Source: Gallionella sp. UBA4121 (GTDB lineage: Bacteria; Pseudomonadota; Gammaproteobacteria; Burkholderiales; Gallionellaceae). Taken from it: DNA of 24,354 bases. Positions 21,103 through 24,354 of this stretch are shown in pieces. Within the stretch, counting starts at the first letter, position 1, and every line of letters begins with the position of its first letter. The notes below the pieces were generated by a model. That model saw only the letters and a list, made by a program, of their open reading frames with translations, did not search any database and had not been told where the DNA came from. Position numbers and translations under genes: made by a program. The DNA lies in NCBI GenBank assembly GCA_002381565.1, contig DFWZ01000059.1, positions 44,334 through 68,687 on the forward strand. Reading direction: 5' to 3'.

Positions 21103-22359
21103 TCAGGCTTTCGCCACCGCCAGCTCATCCAGTTCCGTCGTATAGCGCTGCGACACACTGCCCCGTTTCATCGCCCAGCTTTTTCTGACCCCTTCGCCCA
21201 GGAACTTTACCGTGCCGCTGCCCATGCGGCGGTTGATCCCGTCTATGGTTGCCATCAGCGCGCCGGATTGTGCGGGCGTCTCATCGAACAGGGTGCGCGG
21301 CCGATCAACGCTTGCGATGATGCCGGACAACACGACGCCGGCTTTCTGGTAAGCGTAGCCGCTGCGATAAACCTGGCGCAACCCGCTCAAGGTCGCGTGA
21401 CACAGCAGTCGCGTGTCATTGGTAGGAGCAGCGAGGGGCACGGTCAGCACGGGTTGATATTGCGGGGTCTGATGCGGATTGGTGCGAATAGACACCTGCA
21501 CACAACACGCCATTGAATGCTGGCGGCGCAGCTTCTCGGCGGCACGGCTGGTGTAGCTGACCACCGCCTGCTCCAGATCGGATAAATGGACAACGGGTAT
21601 GCCAAACGAACGCGAACAGATGATTTGCTGCCGGGGCGGGGTGATTTCATCCAGCTCCAGGCAGGCTGTGCCATTGAGTTCGGCCACGGTGCGCTCAACG
21701 GCCACGCCGAATTCACTGCGGATGCGGTGTGCGGACGCGCGTTTCAAATCCAGCACAGAACCGATGCCCATTTCCTGCAAGCGAGCAGTGGTTCTCCTAC
21801 CCACGCCCCATACTTCGCCGACCTCGATTCTGTCCAGCAGCGCGTCCAGTTCTTCTTCAGGCAGTTCGTTGAAATTGCACACGCCGCCGGGCAGCTTTTT
21901 GGCGACATGGTTGGCGAGCTTCGCCAGCGTCTTGCTCTGTGCGATGCCGACACACACCGGAATGCCGACGCACTGTTTGACGGCCTGGCGCATGCGCTGC
22001 CCATGCCGGCTGAGTGCGTCCATGCCGGTGAGTTCCAGAAAACATTCATCTATCGAATAGACTTCCATGTTGGGCGAGAATTGCGCCAGCAGCCGCATCA
22101 CACGGTTGGAGAGATCGGCATACAGGGGGTAATTGGAAGACAGGGCGATGATGCCGTGTTTTTTTGCGATATCCTTTAATTTGAACCAGGGTGCGGCCAT
22201 CGCAATGCCGAGATCCTTGACTTCCTGTGAGCGCGATACCACGCAGCCATCGTTGTTGGAGAGGACTACGACGGGCATGCCTGCAAGGTTGGGCTGAAAC
22301 AGACGCTCACAGGAGACGTAGAAGTTGTTGCAGTCCACCAGTGCGATCGCGCGTTTCAT
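21103..22359 (-). CDS. umuC: DNA polymerase V catalytic subunit UmuC (Y-family)
   Basis: The 418-residue protein has the Y-family catalytic motifs ALVDCNNFYVSCERLF and VYSIDECFLELTG, then VCVGIAQSKTLAKLANHVAKK, EVWGVGRRTTARLQEMGI and little-finger sequences typical of UmuC. The C-terminal KSWAMKRGSVSQRYTT is also UmuC-like. It performs error-prone translesion synthesis with UmuD' and RecA. The gene follows umuD after 18 bases and should be transcribed with it from the SOS promoter upstream of the LexA-like gene. Length is normal. Confidence 0.96.
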   Translation of the reverse strand: MKRAIALVDCNNFYVSCERLFQPNLAGMPVVVLSNNDGCVVSRSQEVKDLGIAMAAPWFKLKDIAKKHGIIALSSNYPLYADLSNRVMRLLAQFSPNMEVYSIDECFLELTGMDALSRHGQRMRQAVKQCVGIPVCVGIAQSKTLAKLANHVAKKLPGGVCNFNELPEEELDALLDRIEVGEVWGVGRRTTARLQEMGIGSVLDLKRASAHRIRSEFGVAVERTVAELNGTACLELDEITPPRQQIICSRSFGIPVVHLSDLEQAVVSYTSRAAEKLRRQHSMACCVQVSIRTNPHQTPQYQPVLTVPLAAPTNDTRLLCHATLSGLRQVYRSGYAYQKAGVVLSGIIASVDRPRTLFDETPAQSGALMATIDGINRRMGSGTVKFLGEGVRKSWAMKRGSVSQRYTTELDELAVAKA

Positions 22360-22377
22360 TTGCTTGCAGCCTGCGTT

Positions 22378-22839
22378 TCAATGCTTGTGTACATTCCAGC
22401 TCACCACGCCCCAGATGGTGAAATCCTGTTCTGGCAAAATGCGCATGTCGGCATAGTCGGGATGGGCTGCACGCAATATCGGCCCGTCTGGCGTGTACAG
22501 CAGTTGTTTGACGGTGAATTCGCCGTCCACGACCGCGATTACCACGCAGCCGGATGTCGCGGGTAAGGCGCGATCAACCACCAGCAGATCGCCGTCAAAG
22601 ATACCGAGGCCGCGCATCGAGTCGCCCGCGACGCGCATGAAAAAGGTGGATTCGCGGCGCCCGATCAGGTGTTCGTCGAGGCTGATGCGCTGTTCCACAT
22701 AATCATCGGCGGGCGACGGGAAACCTGCGGGTACGGGGCGGCGCAGCAGGGCGCGCTGGCGATAGAACAGTTCCCTGTTCGGGTGGGTCATGGATAGCAG
22801 CGGTGCCGTGCGGCGTGATTGGTGTTGGGCGGTTTGCAT
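22378..22839 (-). CDS. umuD: UmuD, self-cleaving subunit of DNA polymerase V
   Basis: The 153-residue protein has the UmuD cleavage site Ala38-Gly39 in PVPAGFPSPADDYVE, the nucleophile Ser74 in RVAGDSMRG and the general base Lys111 in GEFTVKQLL. The Ser-Lys spacing of 37 equals that of E. coli UmuD (60 and 97). RecA-stimulated removal of the N-terminus makes UmuD', the UmuC partner. It is about 14 residues longer at the N-terminus than E. coli UmuD; a second ATG (Met17) could be an alternative start. Its AGGAGC ribosome-binding site overlaps the last codons of the LexA-like gene. Confidence 0.96.
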   Translation of the reverse strand: MQTAQHQSRRTAPLLSMTHPNRELFYRQRALLRRPVPAGFPSPADDYVEQRISLDEHLIGRRESTFFMRVAGDSMRGLGIFDGDLLVVDRALPATSGCVVIAVVDGEFTVKQLLYTPDGPILRAAHPDYADMRILPEQDFTIWGVVSWNVHKH

Positions 22840-22844
22840 GTCTG

Positions 22845-23432
22845 TTAGCTCCTGTATTTGCGAATCAGGCCGGTCAGCACGCCGAATATTTCCAGTGTGC
22901 CCTGCGGGCGGATGACCGGATAGGCCGGATTGGCAGGGCGCAGAATGAATGCGCCATTTTCCCGATCCAGTGTCTTCAGCGTGAAGTCGTCGTCCACGAT
23001 TGCCACCACAATGTCGCCGATATTCGCGGTCATGCGTTTTTCCACCACGGCGACGTCGCCGTCGTGTATGCCGGCATCGATCATCGAATCGCCCTTGACC
23101 GTGATGAGTGTGGTCTTGGACGGCGTGTCTATCAGCATCTCGTCGATGACGAAGAACTCACCCTGGGTGGCTGTCACGGAAACCGGCATGCCTGCCTGAA
23201 CCGATGACTCTGCCAGCGGGCGCGCGAAAAATTGCCGCGTCGGTATCCATGCGCCATCCGGCGTGCGTTCGATGAGACCGGCATCAGCCAGGCGGGTCAA
23301 AATTGACTTCACCCAGGACTTTGAGGCAATCCCGAATATCTCGCACAGGCGGGCGTAGGAGGGGATGTTTTTCCAGTCGGCGTAGTAGTCCTGGAGTTTG
23401 CCCAGATACTCGGTGTCTTTGTAGTCGGTCAT
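22845..23432 (-). CDS. Short LexA-like SOS repressor (wHTH plus S24 peptidase)
   Basis: The ATG at 23432, preceded by AAAGGA, gives 195 residues; the open frame upstream to 23492 runs across the promoter and is not used. Residues 8-65 form a winged-helix domain (LGKLQDYYADWKNIPSYARL, IASKSWVKSILTRLADAGLI) recognisably LexA-like but distinct from the canonical LexA N-terminus. The C-terminal half has the cleavage site Ala80-Gly81, Ser116 in VKGDSM and Lys153 in DDFTLKTL, 37 residues apart. It is therefore expected to self-cleave on RecA filaments. It is the first gene of an operon with umuD and umuC. It is probably an accessory LexA paralogue rather than the main one. Confidence 0.88.
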   Translation of the reverse strand: MTDYKDTEYLGKLQDYYADWKNIPSYARLCEIFGIASKSWVKSILTRLADAGLIERTPDGAWIPTRQFFARPLAESSVQAGMPVSVTATQGEFFVIDEMLIDTPSKTTLITVKGDSMIDAGIHDGDVAVVEKRMTANIGDIVVAIVDDDFTLKTLDRENGAFILRPANPAYPVIRPQGTLEIFGVLTGLIRKYRS

Positions 23433-23445
23433 GGTAATTCCTTTG

Positions 23446-23459
23446 AGAACGAACGTGCT
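23446..23459. promoter_or_regulatory. Predicted LexA-like operator 2 (AGAACGAACGTGCT)
   Basis: This is the same palindrome on the opposite phase (AGAACG-AA-CGTGCT) with one mismatch in one arm. It is 25 bases from operator 1 and covers the probable transcription start. Two spaced sites suggest cooperative repression. Confidence 0.65.
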
Positions 23460-23463
23460 GTGC

Positions 23464-23492
23464 AATATAAAGAACGTTCGTTCTGTTGTCAA
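23464..23492 (-). promoter_or_regulatory. Sigma70 promoter of the lexA-like/umuDC operon
   Basis: On the minus strand TTGACA (23492-23487) and TATATT (23469-23464) are separated by exactly 17 bases. This is nearly consensus. The predicted start is near 23457, followed by AAAGGA and the ATG at 23432. Operator 1 fills the spacer between the two hexamers. Confidence 0.85.
23471..23484. promoter_or_regulatory. Predicted LexA-like operator 1 (AGAACG-TT-CGTTCT)
   Basis: The 14 bases are a perfect six-base-arm palindrome containing GAAC-N4-GTTC. The site lies wholly between the -35 and -10 hexamers, where binding would block RNA polymerase. The pattern resembles the SOS box of Gram-positive bacteria rather than the CTGT-N8-ACAG box usual in beta- and gammaproteobacteria. 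Confidence 0.75.
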
Positions 23493-23522
23493 TGCAAATG
23501 AAAATTTATATACGGAAGATGG

Positions 23523-23539
23523 CTGAAAATATTTTTCAG
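23523..23539. promoter_or_regulatory. Palindrome CTGAAAA-TAT-TTTTCAG in the divergent spacer
   Basis: Perfect seven-base arms around TAT lie between the lexA-like promoter and the start of the plus-strand gene at 23603. It resembles a CTG...CAG LexA box but has eleven rather than ten bases between the triplets, so it may instead be a site for another regulator of the downstream gene. Confidence 0.35.
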
Positions 23540-23602
23540 GCGGGACATTTAAAATCTATTTTTCAATGCAAACATGAGCCTGCTATCAGTTAGAATGAAG
23601 CC

Positions 23603-24354
23603 ATGAATGAAAAAATTGTTTTTGTCAGGACGGGCAGCGGCGAAGATGAGGTGCATAGCAAGACGGCGCATCTGTCCAAGGATATCAAGCGCGCGCTGCT
23701 GATGGTGGATGGAACTGCCACTGTCGCTGAAATCATGAAACGTTCGTCACCCAGTTTGCGCAGCATGCTGGATGACATGTTCGCCGAGCTGGTGAGAGGC
23801 GGTTTTATTCAGGACAAAGCGCAGTCTGCCCGTTCACCGAAGCTGGTTAAGCCGCTGTCTGCTTCGCCCAAAAAATCAGTCAATGAGGTGGAAGAACTGG
23901 ATTTTACCGCTGCTTTCCGTGTGCCCACGCAAGCTGCGTTGTCGGAGGAAGCGGCCAGGCAGGCAGCTAAGCTGGATGAAGAACTCAAGCGTAATGCAGA
24001 GGAAGAGCACGCCAGACAGCAAGCCGAAGCAGCCTCGCGCCTCAAGGATGAGCAAGCTGCCACCGAGAAGGCCGCCCGTCTGGCCGAACAGCGTGCAGAA
24101 AAGATCAGTGCCGAGGCACAAGCCCGGGCACTGGCTGTAGTCGAAGAAAAGAACAAGCTGGAAGCGGAAGTGGCCAGACTGAAGGCGCAAGCCGAGATGG
24201 AGACGCGTGCCCGTGCCACGGAGCACGCCAGACAGCAAGCCGAAGCGGCCTTGCGCCTCAAGGCTGAACAGTCTGCCGCCGAGGCGGCACGTCTCGATGC
24301 CGAGCGTCAAGCCAGCGCTGCCGCCTCGGCTGCCCGTCTGGCCGAACAGCGTGC
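23603..24354 (+). CDS. Coiled-coil protein of unknown function (N-terminal part, runs off window)
   Basis: The frame from the ATG at 23603 is open to the window end (about 250 codons). Residues 1-75 (MNEKIVFVRTGSGEDEVHSK, IKRALLMVDGTATVAEIMKR, MLDDMFAELVRGGFIQDK) look like a compact winged-helix-like domain. I do not recognise the family by name. From about residue 110 to the end it is a highly charged Ala/Glu/Arg/Lys coiled coil built of near-repeats such as EEHARQQAEAASRLKDEQAA and ARLAEQRA. At the DNA level, GAGCACGCCAGACAGCAAGC recurs at 24005 and 24221 (72 codons apart). The C-terminal domain, which would reveal function, is missing. It diverges from the lexA-like operon. Confidence 0.85.
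   Translation, partial: MNEKIVFVRTGSGEDEVHSKTAHLSKDIKRALLMVDGTATVAEIMKRSSPSLRSMLDDMFAELVRGGFIQDKAQSARSPKLVKPLSASPKKSVNEVEELDFTAAFRVPTQAALSEEAARQAAKLDEELKRNAEEEHARQQAEAASRLKDEQAATEKAARLAEQRAEKISAEAQARALAVVEEKNKLEAEVARLKAQAEMETRARATEHARQQAEAALRLKAEQSAAEAARLDAERQASAAASAARLAEQR

Noticed and set aside
23523..23539. Canonical proteobacterial LexA box (CTG-N10-CAG)
   Set aside because: There are eleven bases between CTG and CAG, and the neighbouring LexA-like gene has better palindromes in its own promoter.

Overview
The window looks like a chromosomal segment of a betaproteobacterium, probably from the Nitrosomonadales (Gallionella/Sideroxydans-like). This is inferred from an EarP / Arg32-type EF-P pair, the gene order tsaB-rimI-family 4 UDG, and dispersed palindromic repeats of the sort common in that group. 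Most genes are ordinary housekeeping genes with G+C-rich codon use. They are interrupted by short A+T-richer accessory stretches and by many small repeats, several of which lie inside reading frames.

Layout. 1-1094 (-) is the N-terminal part of the repair/transcription coupling factor Mfd. A divergent spacer carrying about four imperfect 24-bp tandem units leads to a forward run: ispD, ispF (isoprenoid precursors), tsaB, rimI (tRNA t6A and ribosomal protein acetylation) and a family 4 uracil-DNA glycosylase. Next comes a two-gene sensory unit: an UrtA-like periplasmic binding protein overlapping a membrane sensor with GGDEF and EAL domains. The lysophospholipid transporter lplT (-) diverges from alr (+), which is followed by a PilZ protein.

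11995-17573 carries mtnP, apt, mtnA and a FucA-like class II aldolase. Together these fit the methylthioadenosine salvage route called the DHAP shunt: MTA to methylthioribose-1-phosphate, to methylthioribulose-1-phosphate, to DHAP plus methylthioacetaldehyde. The set is split between apt and mtnA by an MqsRA toxin-antitoxin pair and an A+T-rich DUF4062 gene whose 3' end overlaps the mtnA start codon. mtnA carries a 41-codon in-frame insertion with terminal inverted repeats. A 153-bp element with perfect 28-bp inverted repeats lies between mtnA and the aldolase.

17574-19067 is a patchwork between the aldolase and earP. It holds a StbD/RelB-RelE/ParE-type toxin-antitoxin pair, a short remnant that may be the N-terminus of a larger accessory gene, a truncated second copy of the aldolase 3' end whose differences are nearly all synonymous, and an unrecognised small gene on the minus strand. 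A 44-bp leader is duplicated in front of both the antitoxin and earP. I read this as an insertion hot spot built from two allelic versions of one intergenic region.

earP and efp follow; EarP is lengthened by three repeat-derived segments. Beyond an efp terminator, a minus-strand SOS cassette encodes a short LexA-like repressor, UmuD and UmuC. Its promoter is a near-consensus sigma70 promoter with a GAAC-N4-GTTC palindrome exactly inside the 17-bp spacer and a second, one-mismatch copy over the probable transcription start. The window ends inside a long coiled-coil protein on the plus strand.

Most worth a second look: the LexA-like/UmuDC unit with its atypical operator, the DUF4062/MqsRA insertion into methionine salvage, the chimeric aldolase-earP interval, and the repeats that have become coding sequence in mtnA, earP and rimI. 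No tRNA, rRNA, CRISPR array or complete insertion sequence was seen.
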